Shown one piece after another: positions 34,891-45,031 of a stretch of 64,000 nt of DNA (position 1 is its first letter; every line of letters begins with the position of its first letter). Below the pieces are notes generated by a model that did no database searches, was not told the origin of the DNA, and saw only the letters and a program-made list of their open reading frames with translations. Made by a program: the position numbers and the translations under genes. The stretch comes from an uncultured Anaeromusa sp. Lineage in GTDB: Bacteria > Bacillota > Negativicutes > Anaeromusales > Anaeromusaceae. The DNA lies in the NCBI RefSeq assembly GCF_963676855.1, contig NZ_OY781460.1, forward strand, positions 868,001 to 932,000, read 5' to 3'.

Positions 34891-37332
34891 TTATTGCTCT
34901 TCTTCTTGTTCTTGCCGATTGGCCGTAGCCATGGCTGTGACTTTGTCGTCGTTAGTCATATCCATGATCTTAACGCCTTGTGTATTACGGCTGATCAAGG
35001 AAATTTGCGAGACGTTGGTGCGGATGATGGTGCCGCCGGCGGTGATCAGCATGAGATCAAGATCGGGGCGGACCACTTTGATGCCCACGACTTCGCCGGT
35101 TTTTTCCGTAACCCGCATGTTGATGACGCCTTTGCCGCCACGAGTTTGGTGGCGATAATCATCGGCGGTGGTGCGTTTGCCGAAGCCTTCTTCGGTGACG
35201 GTCAGAACGTCGCCGTTGCTGCGCAAGGTATCCATACCGACAACTACGTCGCCTTCTTCCAAATTGATGCCGCGAACGCCGTGGGCGGTACGGCCCATGA
35301 CGCGGACGTCTTTTTCCGAGAAGACAATGGCTTGACCGCGGCGAGTACCCATGATGATGTCTTGCTGGCCATTGGTTAGCTTAACATCGATCAGGTCTTC
35401 GTTGTCGCTGAGGGTGATGGCGATGAGACCGCCCTTGCGGTTCGTGTCAAAGTCCATCAACTCGCTCTTCTTGACGGTGCCCAGTTGAGTCGACATGAAG
35501 AGGTAGTAGTCCTCGTTGAACTCACGCACCGGAATGACGGCAGTAATCTTCTCCTGGGCTTCGAGAGCCAGCAGGTTGATGTTGTTGACGCCTTTAGCGG
35601 TGCGGCCGGATTCGGGAATTTCGTAACCCTTGAGGCGGTACATGCGGCCACGGTTGGTAAAGAAGAGGATGTTATTGTGTGTCGTGGTGACAAACATGTG
35701 CTCCACGAAGTCATCTTCTTTAGTGCCCATAGCGGTAACGCCCTTGCCACCGCGATTTTGTTTGCGGTAGGTGTCAAGAGGAAGACGCTTGATGTAGCCG
35801 TTGTGGGTCATGGTGATGACGATTTCCTCTTCAGCAATGAGATCTTCGATCTCCAGATTGGAGGTATCGCTGGTAATCACCGTGCGCCGCGGATCGGCGA
35901 AGCGCTTTCTTGCATCTAGCAATTCTTCTTTGATGATGCCCATAACCAAGTGTTCGTTGGCCAGGACACTTTCCAAGTAGGCGATGGTTTCTAGCACATC
36001 CTTGTACTCTTGTTCGATCTTATCGCGTTCCAAGCCGGTAAGGCGCTGCAAACGCAGGTCCAAAATAGCTTGGGATTGTTTTTCCGAGAGGGCGAATTTG
36101 GTCATCAAGGCTTCCCGGGCGATATCCGCTGTACGGGAGGCGCGAATGGTGCTGATGACTTCGTCCAGATGGTCCAGCGCGATTTTGAGACCTTCCAAGA
36201 TATGAGCGCGCGCTTTGGCTTTGGCCAGCTCGAAGCGGGTGCGCCGGGTAATAACTTCTTTTTGATGCTCCAAATAGTGGAAGAGCACTTGCGGCAGCGT
36301 CAATACCTGAGGCTTGCGGTTAACAAGCGCCAACATGATGACGCCGAAAGTTTCCTGGAGCTGGGTGTGTTTGTACAACTGATTCAGAACCACGTCTGGC
36401 GTTGCGTCGCGCCGCAGCTCGATAACTACGGACATGCCTTTGCGGTCGCTTTCGTCTCGCAGATCGGTGATGCCGTCAATAGCCTTGTCCCGCACCAGAT
36501 CGGCGATGCGCTCAATGAGGCGTGCCTTGTTGACCTGGTAAGGAAGCTCGGTGACGACAATGCGATGCTTACCGTTGGACATTTTTTCGATATGAGCCTG
36601 GGCCCGCATACGTACGACGCCGCGGCCAGTGGAATAGGCGTTGTAGATGCCTTCCCGGCCAAGGATCAAACCGCCTGTAGGAAAGTCCGGGCCTTTGATG
36701 GCTGTCATCAAATCCGGCAGGGTTACTTCGGGATTGTCGATCATCATGATTAAGGCGTCGACAACCTCGCCGAGATTATGCGGCGGAATGTTGGTAGCCA
36801 TGCCAACGGCAATGCCAGAGGAGCCGTTGATTAAAAGATTGGGTACTTTGGCTGGCAATACGGTAGGTTCTTTTAAAGATTCGTCATAGTTGGGCGTAAA
36901 ATCTACGGTGTCTTTTTCAATGTCCGCCAGCATTTCTTCCGCTAGACGAGACATGCGTACTTCTGTGTAACGCATGGCGGCTGCGGAGTCGCCGTCGACG
37001 GAGCCGAAGTTGCCGTGGCCATCCACCAAGAGATAACGGGTGGAAAAATCTTGAGCCAGACGGACTGCTGCGTCATATACAGAACTGTCACCATGAGGGT
37101 GATACTTACCAAGCACTTCACCGACGATACGCGCCGATTTTTTATAGGGCTTGGTTGGGGTCATGCCGGCTTCATGCATGGCGTATAAAATGCGCCGGTG
37201 CACCGGTTTGAGACCATCCCGGACATCCGGGAGAGCGCGCATGACGATGACACTCATCGCGTAATCGATATAGGAATTCTTCATTTCCTCATCGATGCGA
37301 ATAGGGAGAACTTTACCTAATCCGAAATCCAC
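34891..37332 (-). CDS. gyrA: DNA gyrase subunit A
   Basis: This 813-residue subunit breaks and rejoins DNA in gyrase. The catalytic tyrosine is Y122 in AAMRYTE. The C-terminal domain has the GyrA box QNRGGKG, so it is gyrase rather than topoisomerase IV. The quinolone region reads HGDSSVYD, with Ser83 and Asp87 present, the wild-type state. GTG 37332 is preferred (GAGGTGAGAGA just upstream on the minus strand); 16 more codons are open before it. gyrB is not adjacent, which is unusual for this gene. Confidence 0.95.
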   Translation of the reverse strand: MDFGLGKVLPIRIDEEMKNSYIDYAMSVIVMRALPDVRDGLKPVHRRILYAMHEAGMTPTKPYKKSARIVGEVLGKYHPHGDSSVYDAAVRLAQDFSTRYLLVDGHGNFGSVDGDSAAAMRYTEVRMSRLAEEMLADIEKDTVDFTPNYDESLKEPTVLPAKVPNLLINGSSGIAVGMATNIPPHNLGEVVDALIMMIDNPEVTLPDLMTAIKGPDFPTGGLILGREGIYNAYSTGRGVVRMRAQAHIEKMSNGKHRIVVTELPYQVNKARLIERIADLVRDKAIDGITDLRDESDRKGMSVVIELRRDATPDVVLNQLYKHTQLQETFGVIMLALVNRKPQVLTLPQVLFHYLEHQKEVITRRTRFELAKAKARAHILEGLKIALDHLDEVISTIRASRTADIAREALMTKFALSEKQSQAILDLRLQRLTGLERDKIEQEYKDVLETIAYLESVLANEHLVMGIIKEELLDARKRFADPRRTVITSDTSNLEIEDLIAEEEIVITMTHNGYIKRLPLDTYRKQNRGGKGVTAMGTKEDDFVEHMFVTTTHNNILFFTNRGRMYRLKGYEIPESGRTAKGVNNINLLALEAQEKITAVIPVREFNEDYYLFMSTQLGTVKKSELMDFDTNRKGGLIAITLSDNEDLIDVKLTNGQQDIIMGTRRGQAIVFSEKDVRVMGRTAHGVRGINLEEGDVVVGMDTLRSNGDVLTVTEEGFGKRTTADDYRHQTRGGKGVINMRVTEKTGEVVGIKVVRPDLDLMLITAGGTIIRTNVSQISLISRNTQGVKIMDMTNDDKVTAMATANRQEQEEEQ

Positions 37333-37609
37333 TCTCTCACCTCGAACCGCTGCGCCGAAGCGCAGGTGTGATCTTAACAACTTATTATACCATATTTTGT
37401 GAAGTTGCTCTAGTAGGACTACAGGCCAAAGAGGTAACAGAGAGATAGTATCGTTTGTTTTAATTCGCTGGCCTTTTTCTGTTTCTCTGCGTGAATCGTA
37501 TCTTCGCGGTCATTATTAAAAGTATACAAAAAGTACGGTTTTGCTTTTAGGGGTGTTAGTGTATACTATAAATAGCTGAATTCAACGTTAATTTCAGGAG
37601 GAGTGCTTT

Positions 37610-38671
37610 ATGTCCGAACGGATTCTTGCCATTAACCCCGGTTCGACGTCTACTAAGATAGGCATTTTTGAAGGAACGAAAGAAGTCCGCACCATTAACC
37701 TCAGCCACAGTGCGGAAGAAATTGCCCGCTTCCCCCAGATCAATGATCAACTGTCGTATCGTTTGGAAGCGATCCAGGCCGTTTTAAAAGAAGAAGGCTT
37801 GAAGGCTGCAGATTTTGCCGCTATCGTTGGTCGTGGCGGTCTTTTGAAACCAGTTGTCAGCGGTACTTATGCTGTGAATGAAGCGATGCTCACCGATTTG
37901 AAGAGCGGCGAATACGGTATTCATGCTTCTAATTTGGGTGGAGTGTTGGCGAATCTACTGGCGAAGGAAGCCTGCTGCCCGGCGTTTATTGTTGACCCGG
38001 TGGTAGTTGACGAGCTGACGCCGGTGGCGCGTCTTACTGGTTTGCCGGAAATGCCGCGGCAGTGCATTTTTCACGCCCTTAATCAAAAAGCGGTGGCCAA
38101 GCGTTTTGCCGCCGACAAAGGAAAGTCTTACGAAGAGCTGAACTTGATTGTAGCGCATTTGGGCGGCGGTATTTCCGTAGGTTGTCATGCGAAAGGACAA
38201 GTTGTGGAAGTAAATAACGCGCTGAATGGCGATGGACCTTTTTCGCCGGAACGGGCTGGTACGGTACAGGCGATGCAGTTTGCTAAAATGGTTAAAGAGC
38301 GCAGCCTAGATGACATTAAAAAGCTGCTGGCCGGCAAGGGCGGTCTTGTGGCGCATTTGGGTACTAATGATGCCCGTGAAGTGGAACGTCGCATTCATGA
38401 AGGTGATAAACAGGCGGAATTGGTCTATGACGCATTGATCTATCAGATTGCTCGCTATATTGCCGCTAACTCTGTAGCTGTTAACGGCAAAGTGGACTAT
38501 ATTCTGCTTACAGGCGGCATTGCGTATTCTAAATATCTTACGGCGCGTCTGATTGAAAAAGTGAAGTTCATTGCGCCGGTGGAAGTGCTGCCTGGCGAAG
38601 ACGAGCTGCAAGCGCTGGCCGAAGGCGCGTATCGTGTGCTGAACGGTAAGGAGCAGGCCAAAACCTACTAA
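37610..38671 (+). CDS. buk: Butyrate kinase
   Basis: This 353-residue ASKHA-fold kinase interconverts butyryl phosphate and butyrate with ATP. It starts with the phosphate motif ILAINPGSTSTKIG and has HLGGGISVG near residue 186. Length and motifs fit Buk rather than acetate kinase, which is about 400 residues; a branched-chain acid role is possible. No phosphotransbutyrylase gene is next to it. AGGAGGAG precedes the ATG. A family A element starts directly after the stop. Confidence 0.92.
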   Translation: MSERILAINPGSTSTKIGIFEGTKEVRTINLSHSAEEIARFPQINDQLSYRLEAIQAVLKEEGLKAADFAAIVGRGGLLKPVVSGTYAVNEAMLTDLKSGEYGIHASNLGGVLANLLAKEACCPAFIVDPVVVDELTPVARLTGLPEMPRQCIFHALNQKAVAKRFAADKGKSYEELNLIVAHLGGGISVGCHAKGQVVEVNNALNGDGPFSPERAGTVQAMQFAKMVKERSLDDIKKLLAGKGGLVAHLGTNDAREVERRIHEGDKQAELVYDALIYQIARYIAANSVAVNGKVDYILLTGGIAYSKYLTARLIEKVKFIAPVEVLPGEDELQALAEGAYRVLNGKEQAKTY

Positions 38672-38906
38672 GGAAACTGCAAATTTGTTCACATCTCGCG
38701 CTAAAATGGATCTTTTTTCGTCAAGCTTTGTCAGAAAGCCTCGGTAGAGCGCCGCTATGCCTGCGTTTTCTTTCGCGCTTGGCTGACGAGGGAGGTCGGT
38801 TGTCATGCAATCCTAGCAGTTTCAGCGGAGACCGGATGCCATGCCGTCCATGGCGCATCCAGCGCCGTTTTCTTTTAGCGAGTGTTCATTAAATTAGCAA
38901 CTCTCT
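38672..38906 (+). repeat. Family A palindromic element, copy A3 (intermediate form)
   Basis: The element begins right after the buk stop codon with GGAAACTGCAAATTTG and ends near TAAATTAGCAACTCTC. The family core TTTGTCAGAAAGCCTCGG is present. Its second stem, GTCAAGC (38720-38726) with GCTTGGC (38777-38783), differs from copy A1 at two pairs by compensating changes. It includes one extra hairpin, GGATGCCATG (38834-38843) with CATGGC(GC)ATCC (38849-38860). Confidence 0.78.
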
Positions 38907-38938
38907 TTTGAACGTACAAAATGATGGTGAAGTTAACG

Positions 38939-38973
38939 AAAGGCCGCTGAGCAAGTGCTTAGCGGCCTTTTTG
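38939..38973 (+). terminator. Terminator of buk
   Basis: AAAGGCCGCT pairs with AGCGGCCTTT and is followed by T residues. It lies about 30 bases after the family A element. Confidence 0.82.
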
Positions 38974-39092
38974 CAGGTTCTATGTGGATGATTGGAGTAG
39001 CCGTATACAGCAAGAATGGTAGCGAGAAGGCGAGAGCTTGCGAACGTTCTTTTTAATAATTGCTTCTCTGACATCTAGATGGAACAAAAAAA

Positions 39093-40793
39093 TTAAAGTT
39101 TGAACTGGTTTATCGCGGTTTGCAGATTTTCCGCTAGTGTAGTTAAGGTTTCGCTGGCTGCGGCGATTTCTTCCATCGAAGCGGCCTGCTCTTCGGCGGC
39201 GGCGGCAATGGTCTGCGCTTGACCGGAGGAGTCTTTACTGATGGCGTCAATCGTTTTTACAGAGGAAACCACTTGCTCGCTGCCATGGGCCAATTCTTGG
39301 ATAGAGGAGGAAATGCTTTGCGTCTGGTGCGTCATTTGCTCTACTAAAGCGGCGATGGATTGAAAAGACTGACCGGCATTGTTGACGACTTGTGTGCCTT
39401 TGGCGACTTCTTGCGTACCACTTTGCATGGTTTCAACCGCCACCTGCGTTTCCTTTTGAATTTCACCAATTAACCGGGCGATTTGCTTGGCGGCTTCTTG
39501 GCTTTGTTCCGCTAGCTTGCGTACTTCATCCGCGACTACGGCAAAGCCGCGCCCTTGCTCGCCGGCACGAGCCGCTTCAATGGCTGCGTTCAGAGCCAAG
39601 AGGTTAGTCTGGCCAGCAATGCCGGAGATGGTGTCGACGATTTGGCCGATTTCTTGGGAACGTTCCCCAAGCTTAGAAACTACCTGTGCAGAGTGGCTAA
39701 CGCCGTTATTTACGGTGTCCATTTGCTGAATAGCGGCCTGGATGGCGGCTTGTCCTTCTATGACGGAGCTAGAGGTCTGTTTTGATAAAGAGGATACTAG
39801 TGCAGCATTGCCAGCAATTTCTTGAATGCTGGAAGATATATGCTCCACGGCGTTTGAAGACGTGGTAATTTCTTTTTCCTGCTCATGGGTTCCCTGGGCA
39901 ATTTGGGTGATATTATCTGCTACTTGATTACTGACGTGAGAGCATTGTTCAGCGCTGGCCATTAACTCCTCCGAGGAAGCGGCTACTTGCTGTGAAGATT
40001 GAGAAACCTGGGAGAGTAGGCTTTTTAGGCTTTCCGTCATCTTGTTTACGGCAAGGCCCATGCTGCCAATTTCATCCTGAGTGCGGATGGTTAATAATGG
40101 CTGTTGCAAGTTTCCTTTGGCAATTTGCTGCAGATGCTGGCTGACGTCGGCAAGTCTGGCCGCGATAGTGGCGGCTAGCCGCCAGCCGACGCCAAGGCCG
40201 ATGGCGATTGAGGCGAGGCAGACGATGAGAATAGTCAGGCCGGCTGTGCGGGCGTGACTAGCGCCATCTTGCTGCATGGTTTGACTTTCTTGGGCATTGT
40301 AATCAGCTAGTTCTTTCAGCTTGGCATTGACAGTGTCAATTTGCGGGGCGGCATTAGTTACGAATTGTTGATAAGCGGCCGCTTTTTGGCCTGCTTGGTC
40401 GAGTTGCAGGGCTTGTTCCCGTGCACTCCGGTAACGGGAGATGCTATCTTTGAGCTGACTCATAAGTTGTTTCTCTTTTTCGGTCAGGCTCTGCGACTCA
40501 TATGCGTTGAGGGTTTCGTTGGTTTCTTCCGAAAGTTCTTTGATTTGTTTGAGCAATGCCTGTTCTTTGGCGGGGGCCTGCGTAGTAGAAAGAAGTTGTA
40601 AAAACATAACCTGAACGGCCCGGAAGTTGTGACGGGTTTCATTGATGCGTTTGACAGAAAGTAGATTGTCTTGGTACATCTGCTCCAAATCGTTGCTTAA
40701 GACCTTGGTGTAGTAATAGCCAACAGAGCCTGCCAGAGTCATAAAAAAGGTAGAGAGAAGGACAAGTGCTATGATTTTTCCTTTGATTTTCAA
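39093..40793 (-). CDS. Methyl-accepting chemotaxis protein
   Basis: This receptor of about 566 residues has a first membrane helix (about 10-30), a periplasmic helical domain with several Gln/Ala-rich stretches (about 35-190), a second membrane helix, HAMP and a signalling coil with [20 protein letters not shown]. Its signalling half is very like that of the receptor at 1701-3389, while the sensor half differs. TTG 40793 is the best-spaced start (10 bases after AAAGGA); GTG 40802 and an open frame to 40946 are alternatives. It stands alone. Confidence 0.9.
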   Translation of the reverse strand: MKIKGKIIALVLLSTFFMTLAGSVGYYYTKVLSNDLEQMYQDNLLSVKRINETRHNFRAVQVMFLQLLSTTQAPAKEQALLKQIKELSEETNETLNAYESQSLTEKEKQLMSQLKDSISRYRSAREQALQLDQAGQKAAAYQQFVTNAAPQIDTVNAKLKELADYNAQESQTMQQDGASHARTAGLTILIVCLASIAIGLGVGWRLAATIAARLADVSQHLQQIAKGNLQQPLLTIRTQDEIGSMGLAVNKMTESLKSLLSQVSQSSQQVAASSEELMASAEQCSHVSNQVADNITQIAQGTHEQEKEITTSSNAVEHISSSIQEIAGNAALVSSLSKQTSSSVIEGQAAIQAAIQQMDTVNNGVSHSAQVVSKLGERSQEIGQIVDTISGIAGQTNLLALNAAIEAARAGEQGRGFAVVADEVRKLAEQSQEAAKQIARLIGEIQKETQVAVETMQSGTQEVAKGTQVVNNAGQSFQSIAALVEQMTHQTQSISSSIQELAHGSEQVVSSVKTIDAISKDSSGQAQTIAAAAEEQAASMEEIAAASETLTTLAENLQTAINQFKL

Positions 40794-40967
40794 AAAAGAC
40801 ACATCCTTTCGAATTACTATTCCTAAAAAACTCCAATTACAAATGGATAATAAGTAACGAAATTCTAGGGAGATACGCGAAAATCCTTGAAAGAAAATTT
40901 CGTATATATAAGTCTTATGTCCTTGAAAAATGTGCTTTTCTAACAAGAGACACTGTTCGTTTTCTTA

Positions 40968-40995
40968 TTGACCTTTTGACTTTAAAGAGTATAAT
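40968..40995 (+). promoter_or_regulatory. Promoter of hsp20
   Basis: TTGACC (40968-40973) and a perfect TATAAT (40990-40995) are 16 bases apart. No CIRCE-type inverted repeat was seen near it. Confidence 0.65.
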
Positions 40996-41053
40996 ATTAG
41001 ATAGAAAGACATTTGACGTCTTTACTACATGTTACACGAAGGGGGAAGGAAGT

Positions 41054-41494
41054 ATGTTTGGATTGGTACCGTTTCGACGCGCTGGAGGAGAAGTTGGCAA
41101 ACGTCTCGATAGTCTGGATCGGATGATGGATCAGTTTTTCGATGAGCCTTGGGGGCCGTTGCAAGGCATACGTTCCGGGTTCCGGGTGGATGTGAAGGAA
41201 ACCGATGCTGCCTATCTGCTAGAGGCGGATTTGCCGGGCGTCAAAAAAGAGGAGATCAGCCTCACTTATGATGAGCACTATTTGACCATCAGCGCTCGGC
41301 GCGGCGAGGAAAAGGAAACAAAAGAAGAAAACTACGTGCGCCGCGAACGCCATGCGGGGCAAGTTCAGCGAAGCTTCTTTATCCGCGATGTGGATGCCAC
41401 GAAGATTGAAGCGGCCTTTGACGAGGGCGTCCTGAAAGTTACCTTGCCCAAATTGTCACCGACGCCAACGAACAAACAAATTGAGATTCGCTAA
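41054..41494 (+). CDS. Hsp20/alpha-crystallin small heat-shock protein
   Basis: This 146-residue chaperone holds unfolded proteins in the cytoplasm. The alpha-crystallin domain runs from about residue 38 to 132, with DLPGVKKEEISL and the closing GVLKVTLPK signature. The C-terminal IEI is the oligomer-forming I-x-I motif. ATG 41054 has GGGGGAAGGAAG upstream; an in-frame upstream ATG at 40976 overlaps the promoter and is unlikely. Confidence 0.92.
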   Translation: MFGLVPFRRAGGEVGKRLDSLDRMMDQFFDEPWGPLQGIRSGFRVDVKETDAAYLLEADLPGVKKEEISLTYDEHYLTISARRGEEKETKEENYVRRERHAGQVQRSFFIRDVDATKIEAAFDEGVLKVTLPKLSPTPTNKQIEIR

Positions 41495-41612
41495 AAAGGA
41501 ACTGGGCCGGAAACAAAGGACGAATAAGAGAACCGGAGTGACCGGAGGGGATGATTGAGGAAACCGTAATTTGTGAAGAATTTGAGCGTTAGGTTTAAAT
41601 TATGATAATGAT

Positions 41613-41655
41613 AAAGAGCCTTTTGCTTAAAATGGGGCAAGAGGCTCTTTCTTTT
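41613..41655 (+). terminator. Terminator downstream of hsp20
   Basis: AAAGAGCC (41613-41620) pairs with GGCTCTTT (41643-41650), with inner TTTGC/GGCAA pairs, and is followed by CTTTT. It is about 120 bases past the hsp20 stop; the sequence between shows nothing recognisable. Confidence 0.7.
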
Positions 41656-41667
41656 GTAATCTTTCAG

Positions 41668-41762
41668 CGTACCCTCCGATTATGCCAGCAGACGTCGGTT
41701 GCAATGCCATCCATGGCGCAACCGACCTTAGGCACCTCACGTGCCGTCACTCTTGTTCAATC
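41668..41762 (-). repeat. Family B repeat interrupted by a family A-type hairpin module (copy B3)
   Basis: The two ends, CGTACCCTCC (41668-41677) and ACTCTTGTTCAATC (41749-41762), are the halves of a family B element. Between them lies a module with a 9-bp stem, GTCGGTTGC (41694-41702) with GCAACCGAC (41718-41726), and a second hairpin, GGCACctcacGTGCC (41731-41745). The same two-hairpin module occurs inside family A copy A2 with changed but still paired stems. Confidence 0.65.
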
Positions 41763-41863
41763 TTTAGCTTGTTCCCAGCTTCGCCGAATCTTAACATACT
41801 GCAGCAGGAGGGCTGCTTGCGGCTGTGGAAATGAAGTAAGAAGCACTGAAAAGGAGGATGGTT

Positions 41864-42622
41864 ATGCACATTTTGATGGATTTGCATACGCATACGGTGG
41901 CCAGCGGCCATGCATACAGTACGATAATGGAAAATGCGAAAGCAGCAGCGGAGAAAGGCTTGGAGGGTCTGGCCATGACGGATCACGGTCCTGCCATGCC
42001 GGGAGGCGCTCATCTCTACCATTTTTGGAATTTGACGGCGCTGCCCCAGCAGATCGCAGGCGTGAGGGTGCTGCGCGGCGTGGAGGCTAATATTATCGAC
42101 AGCCGAGGAGGCCTGGATGTGCCGGCGGATATTTTGGACCGGTTGGATATTGTGTTGGCAGGCTTGCACGGCGGTTGCATTCGTGCTGGAACGACAGCGG
42201 ACAATACCCGGGCGATGCTGGCGGCGATGGCTAATCCCTGGGTGGACATTATTGTGCATCCGGGAAATGACGAGTTTCTCATCAATCCCGAGGCGGTGGT
42301 GGAGGGGGCGGTGCGCTACGGCTGTGCCTTGGAAGTGAACAATGCTTCTTTGAGCTATATTCGCCAAGGCAGCAAACCTTTTTGCAAGCGATTGATTTCG
42401 TTGGCTAAAGAACGAGGTGTGCCTTTAGTGGTGGGGACGGATAGTCATTTTGCCGCATCAGTGGGGGAATTCGCCGGTGCTTTGGAGCTGCTGCACAGCT
42501 GTGGCGTACCGGAAGAGCAGGTGCTCAATACCTCATGGGAGCGGTTAGAGCAGCATCTGGCTAGGCGGCGGGAAGCGCGGCGCAAGGTGAGGCAGCAGCT
42601 GGCCGAAGGCTTTGAAGAATGA
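41864..42622 (+). CDS. PHP-domain phosphatase (YcdX-like)
   Basis: This 252-residue PHP-fold protein shows the metal-binding motifs MDLHTHT at the N-terminus, AMTDHG near residue 37, and later histidines in GLHGG, VHPGND and GTDSH. This is the three-zinc YcdX-type phosphatase pattern; the physiological phosphoester is unknown. ATG 41864 is 8 bases after AGGAGG, and ATG 41858 is too close to it. It is transcribed alone and ends at a terminator. Confidence 0.86.
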   Translation: MHILMDLHTHTVASGHAYSTIMENAKAAAEKGLEGLAMTDHGPAMPGGAHLYHFWNLTALPQQIAGVRVLRGVEANIIDSRGGLDVPADILDRLDIVLAGLHGGCIRAGTTADNTRAMLAAMANPWVDIIVHPGNDEFLINPEAVVEGAVRYGCALEVNNASLSYIRQGSKPFCKRLISLAKERGVPLVVGTDSHFAASVGEFAGALELLHSCGVPEEQVLNTSWERLEQHLARRREARRKVRQQLAEGFEE

Positions 42623-42678
42623 GCGCTGGCGGGCGGCAGGAGAGTTCTAACAAAAACGTAACATGGTATTTACAAACT

Positions 42679-42717
42679 AAGCGACCGACTTTGCTATACT
42701 GAAGGCGGTCGCTTTTT
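42679..42717 (+). terminator. Terminator of the PHP gene
   Basis: AAGCGACCG pairs with CGGTCGCTT and is followed by a T-run. It is about 55 bases after the stop. Confidence 0.82.
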
Positions 42718-42855
42718 ATGTTATCGTAAGAAAGTAGGAATTATTCTGATAAAATTGCCAGAAGTCTTCTTCTGGTGACATCGTCGCAACAGTGAGATAA
42801 TTGAAACAAATCTTTACGTACATAGTAAATACTAATAAGGAGTGTGACGAAACGA

Positions 42856-43998
42856 ATGATGGGTAAAGGATGGAAACGTTTCTTGTTGGCAGGAGCGCTG
42901 GCGGCATTTATGGTGGCAGGGTTGCCGGCAACCGATGTAGCGGCCAAAGCGGTAGTTAACGGCTTTGATCTGCAGGCGCACCGCGGCGGGCGAGACGCAC
43001 GGGCGGAAAACACGCTGTATTCTTTCGCCTATGCGATGGAATTGGGTGTGACAACCTTGGAAATGGATATGCAGCTGACGAAAGACGGCCGTCTAGTCAT
43101 CAGCCACAATCCGGTTATGAACTGGATGCTGGCGAAAGGCCCAGACGGACAGTATGCTCCTAAGCAAAATCCCCCGGACATCCGCACGATGGATTTGGCG
43201 GAAGTGCAGCAATACGACATGGGTGTAATGAATCCCGCAGCAGGCGGGTACTATGACTTGCACGGCAAAACGCAAATTGCCACGCCTGGTGCTCAGATGC
43301 CGACGTTAGATCAGGTTTTCGAACTGGCCAATGCGTATGGCAATAAAAAAGTCATCTTTAACATTGAAACCAAATCCTATGCCGATCCGGAAGATCCTTA
43401 CTATGCCAACAGCCCGGATCCGGACGTATTTGTAGAAAAAGTGTATGAAGTTGTAAAAAAATACAACATGCAAAATCGCGTGACCATTCAGTCCTTTGAT
43501 TGGCGTACGTTAAAGGCGATGAAAGCCATTGCGCCGGAACTGACGCTGGTGGCGCTGTCTTCCGAGCAGCCAAGTTGGGGTAAGAGCGGTATGTACCTGC
43601 GCCTTGGCGAAAAAGCTCCGTCTCCTCATTTAGGCGGCCTGAACATCAATGACTTTAAAGGCGATTATGTAAAAGCTGCTAAGGAAATCGGCGCGGATGT
43701 AGTTTCTCCCTACTTTAAAGAATTGTCGCCAGATTTGATTGATGAGGCGCACGCGTTAGGTATGAAAGTGGTTCCCTGGACGGTGAATTCGCCGAAGGAT
43801 ATGGAAATGCTTCTGGCTATGGGCGTAGACGGCATAATCAGTGATCAGCCTTGGGTGCTGCGGGATGTGCTGATTAAAAAAGGCATTGCGGTTCCCGAGC
43901 CGACGCTGGCTCCTAAAGGTATGAAGTATTCCACCGGTACGGCCATTAACAAGGTGGAAGTGAAAAAAGCGAAAGGCGGCGCTGATGCGTCTCACTGA
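42856..43998 (+). CDS. glpQ: Exported glycerophosphodiester phosphodiesterase
   Basis: This protein of about 380 residues has a signal peptide (hydrophobic stretch about residues 8-30 ending near AKA) and a GDPD barrel. The catalytic HRGG..ENT motif is at the start of the mature part, EMDMQLTKDG gives metal ligands, and SHNP holds the second catalytic His. It would hydrolyse glycerophosphodiesters to glycerol-3-phosphate and an alcohol in the periplasm. ATG 42856 is preferred to GTG 42844, which touches the ribosome site. The next gene follows 11 bases later. Confidence 0.9.
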   Translation: MMGKGWKRFLLAGALAAFMVAGLPATDVAAKAVVNGFDLQAHRGGRDARAENTLYSFAYAMELGVTTLEMDMQLTKDGRLVISHNPVMNWMLAKGPDGQYAPKQNPPDIRTMDLAEVQQYDMGVMNPAAGGYYDLHGKTQIATPGAQMPTLDQVFELANAYGNKKVIFNIETKSYADPEDPYYANSPDPDVFVEKVYEVVKKYNMQNRVTIQSFDWRTLKAMKAIAPELTLVALSSEQPSWGKSGMYLRLGEKAPSPHLGGLNINDFKGDYVKAAKEIGADVVSPYFKELSPDLIDEAHALGMKVVPWTVNSPKDMEMLLAMGVDGIISDQPWVLRDVLIKKGIAVPEPTLAPKGMKYSTGTAINKVEVKKAKGGADASH

Positions 43999-44009
43999 GG
44001 AGAAAGAGC

Positions 44010-44918
44010 ATGAAAAAAGCATGGATTGCGGCGCTCGCACTGGGCGTCTCGCTGCTGGCCAATGTGGGTATGGCCAAGGAAGCTCCTGTAAAGGATGCTG
44101 AGTTTTTGCCCAAATATGACTATACTCTGGTTGGTTCCTTTGAAGTCAAAGGACGCCAAGGCGTTTGCACAGACGGCGAGTTTTACTATGTCAGCGGCAG
44201 CAAGGCTCTCTATAAGTACGATAAGAAGGGGAATTTGCTGCAGACTAATGAAACCCCCTTTGAAGGATATTCCATTCCCTCTAATCACATCGGCGATATC
44301 GACGTCTTTGACGGAGAAATCTTTGTTAGTGCGGAAAACTTCATGGACGGCGTAGGCAAAGACATTCAGATTGCCATTCATGACGCCAAAACGTTGAAGC
44401 TGAAGCGGACCTTCCGTTTCGAGCCTTCCAGCGGCCAGGAAGAAGTATCCGGCATTACGGTAGATCCAGATAAACGCAGCGTTTGGATGTGCTCCTGGGT
44501 GGGCGAAGAAAGCGGACGCTATCTCTACGAGTACAGCCTAGATACGGGTAAATTCCTGCGCAAAGTACATCTCCAGCCGGTTCCCCAATGGGTACAAGGC
44601 GTTTTCTACTGGAAAGGCAATTTGTATTTGACCGCCGATGACGGCACTGCCGATCTGGATGAGCCGGATCATCTCTATCGGGTGAATATTACCGATAAGT
44701 CCTATGCTAGCGTGGTTCTGGAAAAAACCTTCACTGAAGTGAAAAAGCAAGGCGAAATTGAAGGCTTGACCATGGACCCCAAAACCGGTGAATTGCTGGT
44801 GCACTTCAACCGCGGCGCCCGCATTGTTTTGGGCATGGGCAAAGGCCTGTACCCTGGATATGACCGGGAAATCTCCGAAGTTTACCGCTATAAAATGACC
44901 CCTCATGCAGCTAAATAA
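44010..44918 (+). CDS. Exported beta-propeller-like protein, function unknown
   Basis: This 302-residue protein has a clear signal peptide (residues 1-22, ending GMA). The rest consists of repeated short beta motifs with DGEFYYVSG, GEIFVSAEN and GNLYLTADDG, suggesting a six-bladed propeller-type fold such as SdiA-regulated or SMP-30-like proteins. The gene lies 11 bases after the glycerophosphodiesterase gene and shares its terminator, so it probably aids the same periplasmic process. No catalytic residues can be assigned. Confidence 0.7.
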   Translation: MKKAWIAALALGVSLLANVGMAKEAPVKDAEFLPKYDYTLVGSFEVKGRQGVCTDGEFYYVSGSKALYKYDKKGNLLQTNETPFEGYSIPSNHIGDIDVFDGEIFVSAENFMDGVGKDIQIAIHDAKTLKLKRTFRFEPSSGQEEVSGITVDPDKRSVWMCSWVGEESGRYLYEYSLDTGKFLRKVHLQPVPQWVQGVFYWKGNLYLTADDGTADLDEPDHLYRVNITDKSYASVVLEKTFTEVKKQGEIEGLTMDPKTGELLVHFNRGARIVLGMGKGLYPGYDREISEVYRYKMTPHAAK

Positions 44919-44928
44919 GAGCCTATAA

Positions 44929-44977
44929 AATAACCCCGGCAGGCCTCTGATAAGAGTCTTGCCGGGGTTATTTTTTC
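44929..44977 (+). terminator. Terminator of the glpQ operon
   Basis: AATAACCCCGGCA pairs with TGCCGGGGTTATT and is followed by TTTTTT, 10 bases past the stop. Confidence 0.88.
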
Positions 44978-45031
44978 TTACTATATCAGAAAGTATAAGC
45001 TATTACAGTTAGAAAAGCGAGTGTTAGTAGG

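Noticed and set aside
40794..40946. N-terminal extension of the second chemoreceptor
   Set aside because: The extra residues are aromatic-rich, unlike receptor N-termini, and no ribosome site lies before ATG 40946.
40946..41053. CIRCE element for hsp20
   Set aside because: No TTAGCACTC-N9-GAGTGCTAA or near variant could be found; only an ordinary promoter is visible.
41602..42090. 162-codon open frame before and into the PHP gene
   Set aside because: It crosses a terminator, the repeat module and then the PHP gene in another frame, with no ribosome site.
42790..42840. Possible PHO box before the glycerophosphodiesterase gene
   Set aside because: Only one weak TTTACG-like hexamer is present; the tandem 11-base repeats of a PHO box are not seen.
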